Source: JBKBRC01 sp046292345 (GTDB taxonomy: Bacteria; Bacteroidota; Rhodothermia; Rhodothermales; Rubricoccaceae). From it: 64,000 nucleotides of DNA. The DNA is taken from the NCBI GenBank assembly GCA_046292345.1, contig JBKBRC010000001.1, forward strand, positions 1 to 64,000, in the 5' to 3' direction. Numbering within the stretch: the first letter of the stretch is position 1; each line of letters opens with the position of its first letter. A program made the position numbers and the translations under genes. The notes under the pieces were generated by a model. It made no database searches and was not told where the DNA came from. It was given only the letters and a program-made list of their open reading frames with translations. Shown here piece by piece: positions 43,829 to 51,887 of the stretch.

Positions 43829-45073
43829 ATGCCGCCGCCCGCTCTCGCGCTCCTGCTCGCCGCTCTCGTCTCTGCGCCGCGCACGACGCCGGGCGCGGCT
43901 CCGGGAGCACCGCCGCCCGAGGCCCCCGCCGTCGCACCCGATACCAGCCGCGCTCGCCTGAGCTTCTCGCCCACGTTCGCCCCGCTCACGCTCTACTCGC
44001 CGTCGTACGGGTTCGGGGTCGAGGGCGGGCTGACGGTACGCAACGCCGTGCGGCCGGGCAGCGAGGTCATCGTCGGCGCCCGCGTCTCGCAGTTTCTCCA
44101 GCGCGCCGACGTGGTCGTGCTCACCGCCGATCCGCACGCGGAGCCCGTCTTCGGCGCGCTCGCGCTTTCGGCCGAGGCGACCACGCGCCGCCGCTACTAC
44201 GGCACGGGCCCGCTTGCGCCGGCCGCGGCGCGGCACAACCTGGCCTACACGGCCCTCACGGCCGACGCGCGCGCCGGCTACTATCCGCTCGGGCACTCGG
44301 GCCTGCTGCTCCAGCCGGGCGTGCGCCTGACATGGGACCGCCTCCGCCGCGCGGACGAGGACGCCCCCGGCGCGCGCGACCTGCTCGGCGACGCCTCGCG
44401 CGCGGCGCTCGACGAAGCGCTCGGGCAGACGCGCGCGGGCGTCTCGCTCGGCCTCGACGTGTCGTCTGACCGGCTCGACCGCCGCCTCTATCCGCGCCGC
44501 GGCTCCGCCGGGCGCCTCGAGGCGCGCCGCTTCTACGCGCTCGACGGCTCGGGCCTGCGCTTCAACCGGGCCGTGGCACAGGGCACGGGCTTTCTCCCCC
44601 TTGGGCGGCTCGTGCTCGTCGGCGAGGCCACGGCCGCGCTCACGCGCGCCGATGGCGACGCGCCCCTCCCGTTCGCTTACCTGCCCACGCTCGACGACCG
44701 CATCGTGCCGGCCTACCCGACCGACCGCCTCGCCGGTCGCGACGTGGTGGCTCTCGGGCTCGGCGGGCGCTACCCGCTCTTTGCCCTTCCCGGCCTGGCC
44801 GGCCTGGACGCCTACGCGATGGCCTACTTCGGCAATGCGTACACGGACGTATTCGCCGAGTTCAGCCCGGCCGTCTCGTTGCGTGCGCCCGCAGGGGGAG
44901 CCTCGGGGCGGGCCCCTCTGCGACCGTCGCTGGCCCTCGGGGGGCAGGTCGTCAACCTGGCGCGCGAGGCCGTGATCGTGGGCGGCGTGATCGGCCTGAG
45001 CCCCGAGGGGTTCCAGCTCGTCGCGCTCGAGCTCACATACGACCTGCGCGCGCCGCGCCTCTACGCGCGCTAG
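43829..45073 (+). CDS. BamA/TamA-like outer-membrane beta-barrel protein
   Basis: This 414-residue exported protein has a short hydrophobic signal (MPPPALALLLAALVSA), a Pro/Ala-rich linker and then a single barrel domain. Strand pairs such as FGVEGGLTVRNAVRPGSEVI, RRYYGTGPLAP, GVSLGLDVSSDRLDRRLYPR and RRGSAGRLEARRFY resemble the C-terminal barrel of BamA/TamA and D15 surface antigens (the R-R-G-S/T strand turn is typical). POTRA domains are absent, so this is a barrel-only member. Its natural client is unknown. It may pair with the ABC exporter upstream. A weak TACACT -10-like element lies 42 bp before the ATG. Confidence 0.75.
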   Translation: MPPPALALLLAALVSAPRTTPGAAPGAPPPEAPAVAPDTSRARLSFSPTFAPLTLYSPSYGFGVEGGLTVRNAVRPGSEVIVGARVSQFLQRADVVVLTADPHAEPVFGALALSAEATTRRRYYGTGPLAPAAARHNLAYTALTADARAGYYPLGHSGLLLQPGVRLTWDRLRRADEDAPGARDLLGDASRAALDEALGQTRAGVSLGLDVSSDRLDRRLYPRRGSAGRLEARRFYALDGSGLRFNRAVAQGTGFLPLGRLVLVGEATAALTRADGDAPLPFAYLPTLDDRIVPAYPTDRLAGRDVVALGLGGRYPLFALPGLAGLDAYAMAYFGNAYTDVFAEFSPAVSLRAPAGGASGRAPLRPSLALGGQVVNLAREAVIVGGVIGLSPEGFQLVALELTYDLRAPRLYAR

Positions 45074-45105
45074 GCCGCCCGCGCCCGGTGCCGCCCGCGC
45101 CCGGT
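45074..45105. repeat. 16-bp tandem repeat, 2 copies, directly after a stop codon
   Basis: gccgcccgcgcccggt occurs at 45074 and 45090. It begins at the base after the barrel gene stop and ends 7 bp before the convergent plug lipoprotein stop. Confidence 0.85.
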
Positions 45106-45112
45106 GCCGCGC

Positions 45113-45526
45113 TCAAGGATACTGGAACAGGCGCGGGTTCTGCGTCAGCGGCGCGGCGCCACCGGGCGTGCGCGTGCGGATCGAGATGATGCCGTTGAGA
45201 CCGATCGAACCGTAAATGGTGGCATCGGCGCCGTCGAGCACGCGGATGCTCTCGATGTCGGCCGGGTTGAGGAGTCGCACATCGGCCGGTGCGATCTGCA
45301 CGCCATCGACGAGGTACGTCGGGGGGTCGGTGTAGCCGCGCACGCGGACCTGCCCGTCGCCCCGGAACACGACGCCCGGCGTGCGGCGAAGCATCTGCTG
45401 CAGCGTCTGCGGGGCCGGCAGCGCCCGCGGTCTTTCCGCCCCGCCGTTCGCGGTGCGGGTGGGCGCGCAGCCGGTCGCGGCCCCGGCCAGCAGGGCGAGC
45501 GCGAGAAAGCAGGGGAAGACACGCAT
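45113..45526 (-). CDS. Stand-alone TonB-plug domain lipoprotein
   Basis: This is a 137-residue protein with a signal peptide and lipobox A-A-T-G-C (Cys at about residue 20). The rest is almost exactly one TonB receptor plug: QTLQQMLRRTPGVVF, VRVRGYTDPPTYLVDG, LLNPADIESIRVLDGADATI and YGSIGLNGIISIRTRTPG. These segments match the plug of the neighbouring SusC (SLNPADIESVEILKDAAASA). No barrel follows. Such orphan plugs could gate or compete with TonB receptors, but this is inference. It is downstream of the SusCD operon, after a hairpin terminator, with its own TACCTTC element 30 bp upstream. Confidence 0.8.
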   Translation of the reverse strand: MRVFPCFLALALLAGAATGCAPTRTANGGAERPRALPAPQTLQQMLRRTPGVVFRGDGQVRVRGYTDPPTYLVDGVQIAPADVRLLNPADIESIRVLDGADATIYGSIGLNGIISIRTRTPGGAAPLTQNPRLFQYP

Positions 45527-45555
45527 GACAGACCTCAGGGGCGACGGTACGACGA

Positions 45556-45562
45556 GAAGGTA
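45556..45562 (-). promoter_or_regulatory. -7-type element TACCTTC of the plug lipoprotein gene
   Basis: Minus-strand TACCTTC lies 30 bp before the ATG and right after the hairpin at 45575-45608, giving this gene its own likely promoter. Confidence 0.45.
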
Positions 45563-45574
45563 GGCTAGCAACGC

Positions 45575-45612
45575 AGCGGGGCGGCCACCGTTCGGAGACC
45601 GCCCCGCTTTTT
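45575..45612. terminator. Strong terminator hairpin at the end of the SusCD operon
   Basis: A perfect 10-bp inverted repeat AGCGGGGCGG / CCGCCCCGCT (45575-45584, 45599-45608) is followed by TTTT on the plus strand. It lies 64 bp after the DUF4843 stop on the minus strand. The T-run favours plus-strand termination; on the minus strand it could still act as a stem-loop end. Confidence 0.55.
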
Positions 45613-45623
45613 GCGCTACTAAA

Positions 45624-45653
45624 GCGTTAGCAGACCTAACGCGTTAGCAGACC
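45624..45653. repeat. 17-bp direct repeat, 1.8 copies, downstream of DUF4843 gene
   Basis: gcgttagcagacctaac at 45624 is followed by gcgttagcagacc at 45641. It sits between the hairpin and the stop codon of the DUF4843 lipoprotein gene. Confidence 0.8.
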
Positions 45654-45672
45654 ACGATCGGCAGAGCCCGAC

Positions 45673-46116
45673 TCAGGGGTTGCGGATCGTGAGCGTGAAC
45701 CGCTTCAGGTTCTGCGCGGCGATGAACTCGCCGTTGGCGCCGTCCTGCAGCTCGAGAATCAGCACGCCGCCCGTGGGCGCGCTGCGCACGTTGACGCGCA
45801 CCTCGCCGAACGAGCTCTGGGCGGGGATCTGAAACTGCCCGCCATCGATCAGGTCGTAGTGCACGCCCTCGACGGCCGTACTCTCGGGCGCGCGCACGGC
45901 ACGCACGTTGAGCGGCTGCGCCTGATGCGGCCCGATCAGCTGCACGTTGAGCACCTGCAGCCCCGAGCCGTTGTTGACGGTCCGCGCGAGCGGCTTGAAC
46001 TCTACCTGGAGCGGCCCCTGATACGTGTTGTCCTCATCCTGAAAGCAGCCGCCGAGGAGGGGCAGGAGGAGGAGGAGCGCTCCCAGGGCGAGCGCATATC
46101 GGTTGATCATCTGCAT
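45673..46116 (-). CDS. DUF4843 family SusCD-associated lipoprotein
   Basis: This is a 147-residue lipoprotein with signal and lipobox L-L-G-G-C near residue 24. The mature part is beta-rich (QVEFKPLARTVNNGSGLQV, VQLIGPHQAQPLNVR, GVHYDLIDGGQFQIPAQSSF) and ends LKRFTLTIRN. The pattern fits DUF4843, Ig-like lipoproteins found after susD. Its ATG overlaps the SusD stop by one base (TGATG, 46114-46118), so translation is coupled. It probably forms part of the surface nutrient-binding complex. Ligand unknown. Confidence 0.85.
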   Translation of the reverse strand: MQMINRYALALGALLLLLPLLGGCFQDEDNTYQGPLQVEFKPLARTVNNGSGLQVLNVQLIGPHQAQPLNVRAVRAPESTAVEGVHYDLIDGGQFQIPAQSSFGEVRVNVRSAPTGGVLILELQDGANGEFIAAQNLKRFTLTIRNP

Positions 46117-47513
46117 CAGTAACCGGGGTTCTGGGTAAGGTTCGGGTTGAGGTCGACCTGAGCCGTGGGAATGGGTGCGAGAATGCGGAAGTTGGCGTAG
46201 GGCACCGCGGGCGCGGCCGTGCGCGCGGCCTTCGGGATGTCCATGCCGAGCCGCTTGAGGTCGAACCAGCGGTGCCCCTCAAAGGCGAGCTCGCGCCGGC
46301 GCTCGTCCATGACGAGCGCGATCACGTCGCCCGAGCCATCGAAGGGCGTCGCAGCACGCGCGGCGCGGAGCGTGTTGAGATCGGCGAACGCGCCGGCCGT
46401 GTTGCCCTGCCGCGCCCGCGCCTCGGCGCGGATGAGGAGCATCTCGGCCACGCGCAGCACCGGCACGTGGTCCGTGTAGACGGCCACCGAGCCCGGGAAC
46501 TTGGTGCTGTAGCGCCCCGTGGCGCCGCCGGCGGCGTACCACCCGGCAAGGCGCGCGTCGGTGGGCTCATAGAGCGCCTGCAGCTCGGCCGAGGGCACTA
46601 CGTCGAACCAGCGGGCCGGTGTGGTGATCGGGTTGATGGCGTTGTTGACGCCGAGCGTCTCGGTCGTGCCGTTGATGGCGATCTCAAAGAGCGACTCCGG
46701 GTTGGGCTGCGTGCGGAACATGGTCGGCACCTGCGCCACCGTCGCCAGGCGCGCCGCCGTCGTGGTCGGCGCGAGGGCGTTGGTCGCGCGCGCCTCCGCG
46801 TCGGCCCAGCGGCCGGCGTAGAGGTAGACGCGCGCCAGCAGCCCCTCGGCTGCGCCGCGCGTGGCGAAGTAGCGGTTGGTGCCGCCGCTGGCCGTGAGCA
46901 GCTGGATGGCCTCGAGCAGGTCGGACTCGATCTGCTGGTAGACTTCCTGCACGCTGTTGCGGGACCGGAAGTCGACCTCAGAGAGCGCGAGCGTGGGCTG
47001 CGTGCGAAGGATCACGCCCTGCGTGAAGCCGTTCACCTCGCGGCCCGGCTCGTAGGCGTAGATGCGCGCCAGGTTGTGGTGCGCGAGCGCGCGAAGGAAG
47101 AGCGCCTCGCCGCGCATCCGGTTGCGCGTCGCCTCGGGCGCGTCGACGCGCGTGAGCCCGTAGAGGACGTAGTTGGCGTCCGAGATGACCCTGTACCACT
47201 GGGTCCATCCGCCGACACCGGTGCCGATCTCATTAGTGGACTCGCCGCGGTAGCGGCCCGAGGGGTTGTCGTTGATGGCCGCGTTGTCGGCCAGGATCTC
47301 AGGCGCGATGATCTGGCGCTGCCCGTAGGTGTCGACGTCCTGCAGGCGGTTGTAGGCCGACGTCAGGATGCCCTGCACGCCCGAGAGGTCGCTCAGGCCG
47401 ACCTCGGGGCTGACCGACTGGCGCGGCTCGGTGTCGAGCAGCCCGTCGCAGCCGGCGCCGAGCACGGCGAGCGTGCCGGCCAGCGCAAGTGTCTTGAAGG
47501 AGGAGAATCTCAT
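46116..47513 (-). CDS. susD: RagB/SusD family nutrient-binding outer-membrane lipoprotein
   Basis: This is a 465-residue surface lipoprotein with the lipobox L-G-A-G-C near residue 22. It shows the SusD pattern: helical TPR-like N-terminal half (SGVQGILTSAYNRLQDVDTY, RGEALFLRALAHHNLARIY, AAEGLLARVYLYAGRWADAE) and the C-terminal VLRVAEMLLIRAEARARQGN and DERRRELAFEGHRWFDLKRL motifs. With SusC it forms the pedal-bin uptake complex. The gene is 54 bp after susC. No glycosidase or peptidase gene is adjacent, so the nutrient cannot be guessed. Confidence 0.95.
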   Translation of the reverse strand: MRFSSFKTLALAGTLAVLGAGCDGLLDTEPRQSVSPEVGLSDLSGVQGILTSAYNRLQDVDTYGQRQIIAPEILADNAAINDNPSGRYRGESTNEIGTGVGGWTQWYRVISDANYVLYGLTRVDAPEATRNRMRGEALFLRALAHHNLARIYAYEPGREVNGFTQGVILRTQPTLALSEVDFRSRNSVQEVYQQIESDLLEAIQLLTASGGTNRYFATRGAAEGLLARVYLYAGRWADAEARATNALAPTTTAARLATVAQVPTMFRTQPNPESLFEIAINGTTETLGVNNAINPITTPARWFDVVPSAELQALYEPTDARLAGWYAAGGATGRYSTKFPGSVAVYTDHVPVLRVAEMLLIRAEARARQGNTAGAFADLNTLRAARAATPFDGSGDVIALVMDERRRELAFEGHRWFDLKRLGMDIPKAARTAAPAVPYANFRILAPIPTAQVDLNPNLTQNPGY

Positions 47514-47567
47514 CGTGTACGTAGTCGTGGGTGACGGGGCGAGGCCCGGTTTGGAGCTAGATCCGGT

Positions 47568-50500
47568 TCAGAACTGGACCTGGAGGCCCGTCGTGAAGGT
47601 GCGGCCCTGCGGGTAGACGGCGTTCTGCGTGCCCGTCAGCTCAGGGTCGAGGCCCGAGTAGGGCGTGATCGTGAGCAGGTTCTGCGACTGCACGAACACC
47701 TGCGCGATGCGGAAGCCGGCGCGCTGCGAGAGCGCCGTCGGGAGCGCGTAGCTCGCCGTGAGGTTCTTCAGACGCACGTACGAGACGCTTTCGAGGAAGC
47801 GCGTCGAGGCCGTGAGGTTGGAGGCCGTGCCTGGCTCGGTGGTCGTACGGTAGGCGCGCGGCACGTCCGTGATCTGGCCCGGCGTGGTCCAGCGGCGCAG
47901 GATGCTGCGCTCGAGGCCGCGGCCGCGCGAGGGGTCGGTCAGGAAGAAGCCCTGCTGCTGGTTGAACGTGTGCTGCCCGACGTTGAACTGCAGGAACGCC
48001 TCGATGCGGAAGCCGCCGTAGGCGAGCGCGTTGGTGAGGCCGCCCGTGTAGTCCGGCAGGATCTTGCCCACCACCTGGCGGTCGGCCGCGACCGGGGTGT
48101 AGGTGATGTTGCCGTTGGCGTCGTACCACATCGAGCGCCCGTCGGCCGGGTTGACGCCGGCGAAGCGCTGCAGGAAGTACACCTGGAGCGGCTGCCCGAC
48201 GCGGATGCCGTCGCCGAGGTTCTGCTGGCCGTCGCTGAGCTCGAGGACCTCGTTGCGCAGGAAGGCGATGTTGAAGTCGGTCGTCCACTCGAAGCCGGCG
48301 TAGCGCACGTTGACCGTGCTCAGCTCGATCTCGAGGCCCTCGTTGCGCACGCGGCCCACGTTCTCGCTGATGCTCGAGAAGCCGACGTCGGAGGGCAGGG
48401 GCCGGTCGAGCAGGAGCCGGTTGTTGATGCGCGAGAACACGTCCACGCTGCCCCGGACGCGGCTGCGGAACAGGCTCAGGTCGAGGCCCAGGTTGGCCAC
48501 GTTGGCCTGCTCCCACGTCAGGAGGTCGTTGCCGAGCTGGACCGGGCGCAGGCCCGTCGCGCCGGCGTACGAGCCGCCCGAACCGATGAGCGAGCGCGAG
48601 GCGAAGTCCGCGATCTCGGAGTTGCCCGTCACGCCGTAGGAGGCGCGGAAGCGGAGCGTCTCGACGAACGGCGCGGCGTCCATGAAGCCCTCCCGCGCGG
48701 CATCCCACGCGCCCGAGACGGAGTAGAACGTGCCGTAGCGCGCGTTGGCGCCGAAGCGCGAGGAGCCGTCGCGGCGAAGGCTACCGGTGAGCGTGTAGCG
48801 CTGGTCGTAGTCGTAGCGCACGCGCGAGAAGAGGCCGGCGATTTTGTACTCCGTGAAGAAGCCCGTCACGTTGACCGGCTGCGCGTTCTGCAGCGTGCGG
48901 AAGAGGCCGCTCGGGAACTCGTTGCCGCTGGCAGTGAAGACCTCGCGCTGCTGCTGGCGGTACTCGCCGCCCACGAGCGCGTCCACGTTGTGGAGGCGGT
49001 TGAACGTCTGCAGGAAGGAGAGCGTGGAGTTGACGTTCCAGTTGTTGACCTCGCGCGCGGCCTCGAAGCCCGAGCCGCCCGTGCCGGCATAGGCCGGGAT
49101 TTCGCGCGGGCGGTAGTTGGTGTCGCGCACGAGGCGGTAGTCGATGCCGGCGAAGTTGCGCCAGAAGAGGTTGCTCCGCACCTGGAAGTTGGTGCCGAAG
49201 CTGCCCGCGAGCTGGCGCGTGCGCGCGATCCGGTCCTCGAGCATCACGCCCTGCACGATGTTGAACCCGCCCGTCACGTTCTGGTTGAACGAGCCGTCGT
49301 CGTTGTAGATGGGCTCGGTCGGGCGCATGTAGGGCCCACCGAAGAACGGCCCGTTGATGAAGTTGCCGTCGGCGATCGTGCCGAACTGCTCGGTGTTGGA
49401 GAGGCGGATGCGCGACTGCAGGTCGAGCCGGCGCGTGGCACGGTGGTCCACGTTGACCGCCACCGAGGCGCGGTTGTAGTCAGACCGGATCACCTGGCCC
49501 TCGGCGTAGTCCACGCCGCCCGAGAGGTAGAAGCGCGTGGCCGAGGTACCGCCGCTGGCCGAGACGTCGATCTTGCGGTTCTGGCCGATGCGGTAGAGCG
49601 CGTTCTGCCAGTCGTAGGTGCCGACCGTCTCCGGGTCGCCGAACGCCGCGATGGCCGCGTTGCGCCCGTTGATGCGCGCCTGCTCGGCCGACACGTTCGC
49701 CGCGCGCGTCGTGACGGCGTGGTTCTCGTACGCCTCGATCATGATGTTGACGAACTCCGGGCCCGTCAGCATGTCGTACTTGCGGATGGGCGCGAGCGTG
49801 CCGGCCTGCACCTGCACGTCGAAGCGCGTGGCGCCGGTGCGGCCGCTGCGCGTCGTAATCAGCACGACGCCGTTGGCAGCCTGCGCGCCGTAGATGGCCG
49901 AGGCCGCCGCGTCCTTGAGGATCTCGACGCTCTCGATATCGGCCGGGTTGAGCGAGTTGAGCGCGTTCGAGGACGCCTGCGACGACAGGTCGGCCGTGCC
50001 GACGGGCACGCCGTCGATGACGAACAGCGGCGCGTTGCCGGCGTTGATCGAGCCGACGCCGCGCACGCGCACGAGCACGGCGCCGCCGGGCTGCCCGCTC
50101 GCCGACTGCACGCGCACGCCCGCCGCGCGGCCCTGGATGGCCGAGTCGACGGTGCGGACCGGCAGGCGGCGCAGCTCCTCGCCGCCCACGACCGAGCTCG
50201 CCGAGGTGATCTCGCGCCGGCGCTCGACGCCGTAGCCCGTCACGACGACGTCGTCGAGGCTGATGCCGCCGGGCTGGAGCTGGATGTTGATCTCGCGGTC
50301 GATCGAAGCGACCGTGATCTGCTGCTCGAAGCGCGTGTAGCCCGTGAAGGACGCCTGCAGCGTGTACGATCCCGGACGCACGTTGGCGATCCGGTAACGG
50401 CCCTCGAGGTCGGTCGCCGAGCCCGCGCCGAGCTCGACCAGGAGCACGTTCGCGCCCGGGATCGACTCGCCCGTCGCGGCGTCCACGACGCGGCCGGAGA

Positions 50501-50660
50501 TGGTCACCTGCGCCGTCGCAGCCGGCGCCGCGAAACCGAGCGCCAGCAGCGCCAGCATGAACGCGAGCAGCCCGGGCGCAGGCTTCGCCGGCCGGGCGTG
50601 CTCGGCGCCATACCCGCGCCGGAGCTGCTCGGCGCGGTTGGAGGTGTAGAAACGATCCAT
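47568..50660 (-). CDS. susC: SusC/RagA family TonB-linked outer-membrane transporter
   Basis: This is a 1030-residue TonB-dependent transporter. The ATG at 50658-50660 gives a long signal region of about 50 residues whose hydrophobic core is LLAFMLALLALGFAAPAA. An N-terminal carboxypeptidase-like extension follows (SGRVVDAATGESIPGANV), then the SusC signature SLDDVVVTGYGVERRREITS, the plug (VRVRGVGSINAGNAPLFVID, NPADIESVEILKDAAASAIY) and a 22-strand-type barrel ending TFTTGLQVQF. Substrate is unknown. Upstream is TTGACA-N18-TAAGCT. The sequence before the start is T-rich with CCACCTCC, the complement of a Shine-Dalgarno, as expected in a lineage that does not use that signal. Confidence 0.95.
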   Translation of the reverse strand: MDRFYTSNRAEQLRRGYGAEHARPAKPAPGLLAFMLALLALGFAAPAATAQVTISGRVVDAATGESIPGANVLLVELGAGSATDLEGRYRIANVRPGSYTLQASFTGYTRFEQQITVASIDREINIQLQPGGISLDDVVVTGYGVERRREITSASSVVGGEELRRLPVRTVDSAIQGRAAGVRVQSASGQPGGAVLVRVRGVGSINAGNAPLFVIDGVPVGTADLSSQASSNALNSLNPADIESVEILKDAAASAIYGAQAANGVVLITTRSGRTGATRFDVQVQAGTLAPIRKYDMLTGPEFVNIMIEAYENHAVTTRAANVSAEQARINGRNAAIAAFGDPETVGTYDWQNALYRIGQNRKIDVSASGGTSATRFYLSGGVDYAEGQVIRSDYNRASVAVNVDHRATRRLDLQSRIRLSNTEQFGTIADGNFINGPFFGGPYMRPTEPIYNDDGSFNQNVTGGFNIVQGVMLEDRIARTRQLAGSFGTNFQVRSNLFWRNFAGIDYRLVRDTNYRPREIPAYAGTGGSGFEAAREVNNWNVNSTLSFLQTFNRLHNVDALVGGEYRQQQREVFTASGNEFPSGLFRTLQNAQPVNVTGFFTEYKIAGLFSRVRYDYDQRYTLTGSLRRDGSSRFGANARYGTFYSVSGAWDAAREGFMDAAPFVETLRFRASYGVTGNSEIADFASRSLIGSGGSYAGATGLRPVQLGNDLLTWEQANVANLGLDLSLFRSRVRGSVDVFSRINNRLLLDRPLPSDVGFSSISENVGRVRNEGLEIELSTVNVRYAGFEWTTDFNIAFLRNEVLELSDGQQNLGDGIRVGQPLQVYFLQRFAGVNPADGRSMWYDANGNITYTPVAADRQVVGKILPDYTGGLTNALAYGGFRIEAFLQFNVGQHTFNQQQGFFLTDPSRGRGLERSILRRWTTPGQITDVPRAYRTTTEPGTASNLTASTRFLESVSYVRLKNLTASYALPTALSQRAGFRIAQVFVQSQNLLTITPYSGLDPELTGTQNAVYPQGRTFTTGLQVQF

Positions 50661-50737
50661 TAAAACGGAGGTGGGATGAGGGTGTAGCGGACACGAGAAC
50701 AGCCTCGGCCGCGCGTTGCGGTGGGGTCCACAACAAG

Positions 50738-50767
50738 AGCTTAAAGGCCCTTTCCTCTTATTGTCAA
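50738..50767 (-). promoter_or_regulatory. susC promoter (TTGACA-N18-TAAGCT)
   Basis: On the minus strand TTGACA (50762-50767) is followed after 18 bp by TAAGCT (50738-50743), 78 bp before the susC ATG, leaving a short 5' leader. It has the same -35 and the same spacing as the tRNA-tuf promoter. Confidence 0.55.
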
Positions 50768-50869
50768 GGCAGTACGAAATCTCCGGCAGCCTTCCCGGCG
50801 CTCTGGGAGCGGTCCTGGAAGCGGGGAGCGGCACGGCTCTCTGGCCGGGTTTTTGGCAGGCTCGGGGCT

Positions 50870-50876
50870 TAGCTTC
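50870..50876 (+). promoter_or_regulatory. -7-type element TAGCTTC before the glycan operon
   Basis: CTTAGCTTC lies 25 bp before the GTG of the LPG-synthase-like gene and divergent from susC. Confidence 0.4.
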
Positions 50877-50900
50877 CGTCGCCCCGCGCCTTCGCCCTGC

Positions 50901-51887
50901 GTGCTCCGTCGCCCCGCCGCCCTCTTTCTGCTCAAGCTCGGCCTGGCCGGCCTCGCCCTGGGGCTTCTCGTCCGCACGACCTCTCCGGAGGCGCTCCGCT
51001 CGGTGCTTCTGCACGCGCACCCGGGGTGGGCCCTGGCCGCGCTGGCGCTCCTGCCGCTCAACGTCACGCTCGAGGCCTACCGCTGGCACCGCCTGGTGGC
51101 GCGCGTGGCGCCCGAGACGTCCTTCGGCGCCTCGCTGCGCGCCGTGGTGGGCGGCTATCCGATGGGCCTGCTGACACCGGCCCGCGTGGGCGACTACGTC
51201 GGGCGGGCGCTCTACCTGCGTACCGTCTCGCCGGGCGTCTCGGCTGCGCTCACGTTTGCCGAGCGCATGGCGACGCTGGCGTGCTGCCTCGTCTTCGGCC
51301 TCGTGGCCCTGGTGCCGTTCGCGGCCGAGCACCTGCCACGCGCGCCGCTCTGGCCGGCGCTGGCCGGGCTCAGCGCGGCCGCTACGGCCGCCCTGCTGGC
51401 GGGCCTGCTTTACCCGCAGGCGGCGCAGGCGGCGCTCTCGCTGGCGCTGCCGTTCCGGCGCGCACGGCGCACGCTCGTCGTCTTCCGCCGCTTCGCAACG
51501 GCCGACACGGCGGTGCTGCTCGCGCTCTCGGCCGTGCGCTACGCCGTCTTCACCGCGCAGTTCGTCCTGCTCGTGCGCGCGCTCGCCCCCGAGGCCGCCT
51601 GGCTCCCGGCCACGACGGCCGTCGCGCTCGTGTTTTTCGTCAAGAGCGCCGTGCCGCAGGTGACGCTCGGCGACCTTGGCATCCGCGAGAGCGCGGCCGT
51701 GTTTTTCCTGAGTGCCTACGGTGTCGCCGAGGCCGCCGCGCTGCACGCCTCGCTGGGCGTGTTCGTGATCAATCTGCTCTTGCCGGCACTCGCCGGCGTT
51801 CCGCTCATGCTGCACCTTCGTCTGGGCTCGGCCGTCGCCGAGCCTGCAGCGCGGCGCGCGGCGCATCCGGCACCGGCAGGCGCATGA
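50901..51887 (+). CDS. Lysylphosphatidylglycerol synthase-like flippase (UPF0104)
   Basis: This is a 328-residue membrane protein of the LPG_synthase_TM/UPF0104 family with seven or eight helices. Conserved features are EAYRWHRLVA, VGGYPMGLLTPARVGDYVGR and the second-half FVKSAVPQVTLGDLGIRESA. Such proteins occur as flippases or as partners of glycosyltransferases and MprF. The GTG at 50901 starts right before the first helix; an earlier TTG is less likely. Its stop overlaps the next ATG (ATGA), so it forms a coupled four-gene unit with two glycosyltransferases and a deacetylase. Transported lipid unknown. Confidence 0.82.
   Translation: MLRRPAALFLLKLGLAGLALGLLVRTTSPEALRSVLLHAHPGWALAALALLPLNVTLEAYRWHRLVARVAPETSFGASLRAVVGGYPMGLLTPARVGDYVGRALYLRTVSPGVSAALTFAERMATLACCLVFGLVALVPFAAEHLPRAPLWPALAGLSAAATAALLAGLLYPQAAQAALSLALPFRRARRTLVVFRRFATADTAVLLALSAVRYAVFTAQFVLLVRALAPEAAWLPATTAVALVFFVKSAVPQVTLGDLGIRESAAVFFLSAYGVAEAAALHASLGVFVINLLLPALAGVPLMLHLRLGSAVAEPAARRAAHPAPAGA

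Noticed and set aside
50661..51866. Extension of the susC frame upstream of 50660
   Set aside because: The frame is open only through GC bias and overlaps the promoter and the divergent gene; the signal peptide starts at 50660.
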